Of a DNA stretch of 64,000 nt, positions 63,442 through 64,000 are shown piece after piece (positions within the stretch are counted from its first letter, which is position 1; every line of letters begins with the position of its first letter). The position numbers and the translations under genes were made by a program. The stretch is from Nitrobacter hamburgensis X14 (lineage in GTDB: Bacteria; Pseudomonadota; Alphaproteobacteria; Rhizobiales; Xanthobacteraceae), in assembly GCF_000013885.1 (NCBI RefSeq), contig NC_007964.1, positions 1,164,001 to 1,228,000 on the forward strand, read 5' to 3'. Under the pieces are notes generated by a model, which did not search any database, was not told the DNA's origin, and saw only the letters and a program-made list of their open reading frames with translations.

Positions 63442-64000
<559 letters not shown>

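Overview
The window looks like a chromosomal segment of an alphaproteobacterium of the Bradyrhizobiaceae/Nitrobacteraceae. Evidence: high GC with GC-rich third codon positions, many GTG/TTG starts, small lineage-type hypothetical proteins (1108-1239, 36708-36905, 37525-37743) and several families of short palindromic intergenic repeats. A formate/nitrite-type channel and a chemoreceptor with a possible nitrate/nitrite-sensing domain suggest a Nitrobacter-like organism. That is an inference from gene content; no rRNA or tRNA is present to confirm it.

Layout. 1-5,120: the 3' part of a molybdopterin aldehyde/xanthine oxidoreductase subunit, a small basic protein, a LysR regulator and a fused PabA-PabB aminodeoxychorismate synthase. 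5,121-8,800: an Aer-like PAS chemoreceptor, a long gene-free stretch, an orphan IS3-OrfA-like helix-turn-helix protein and an orphan ParA-type ATPase. 9,277-35,407: a large surface/secretion and glycan locus. It starts with an RTX calcium-binding protein carrying a Gly/His-rich insert, then a methyltransferase, a HlyB-like ABC exporter with a degenerate C39 domain, a HlyD-like adaptor and a Sel1-repeat protein in overlapping frames. A WbsX-like protein and two glycosyltransferases follow, then UDP-glucose dehydrogenase, the four dTDP-rhamnose genes (two divergent transcripts), two very large glycosyltransferases, a protein of unknown function and a GT4 glycosyltransferase. The simplest reading is that the exporter secretes the RTX protein while the sugar genes build a rhamnose- and uronate-containing surface polysaccharide or glycoprotein glycan.

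35,513-49,624: mixed small genes, a PadR regulator, the formate/nitrite-type channel, a 1087-residue P-loop NTPase with eleven 48-residue TPR-like repeats, a probable group II intron remnant, a DUF2478 protein, nitronate monooxygenase, a DUF3422 membrane protein, SlyX and TrhO. 49,821-57,819: a CsbD-like stress protein with its own terminator, a two-transmembrane chemoreceptor, and an RND efflux operon (lipoprotein adaptor, pump, TetR) preceded by a near-palindromic candidate operator. 57,902-64,000: an ArnT/PMT-like glycosyltransferase and a fatty-acid beta-oxidation operon (acyl-CoA dehydrogenase, thiolase, FadJ/FadB-like protein cut by the window end) with two adjacent palindromes upstream.

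Four copies of a roughly 105-130 bp dispersed repeat lie between genes at 11427, 17403, 27319 and 38805. Other REP-like palindromes lie at 6934, 10531, 32311 and 39238. No CRISPR array, complete insertion sequence, tRNA or rRNA was seen.
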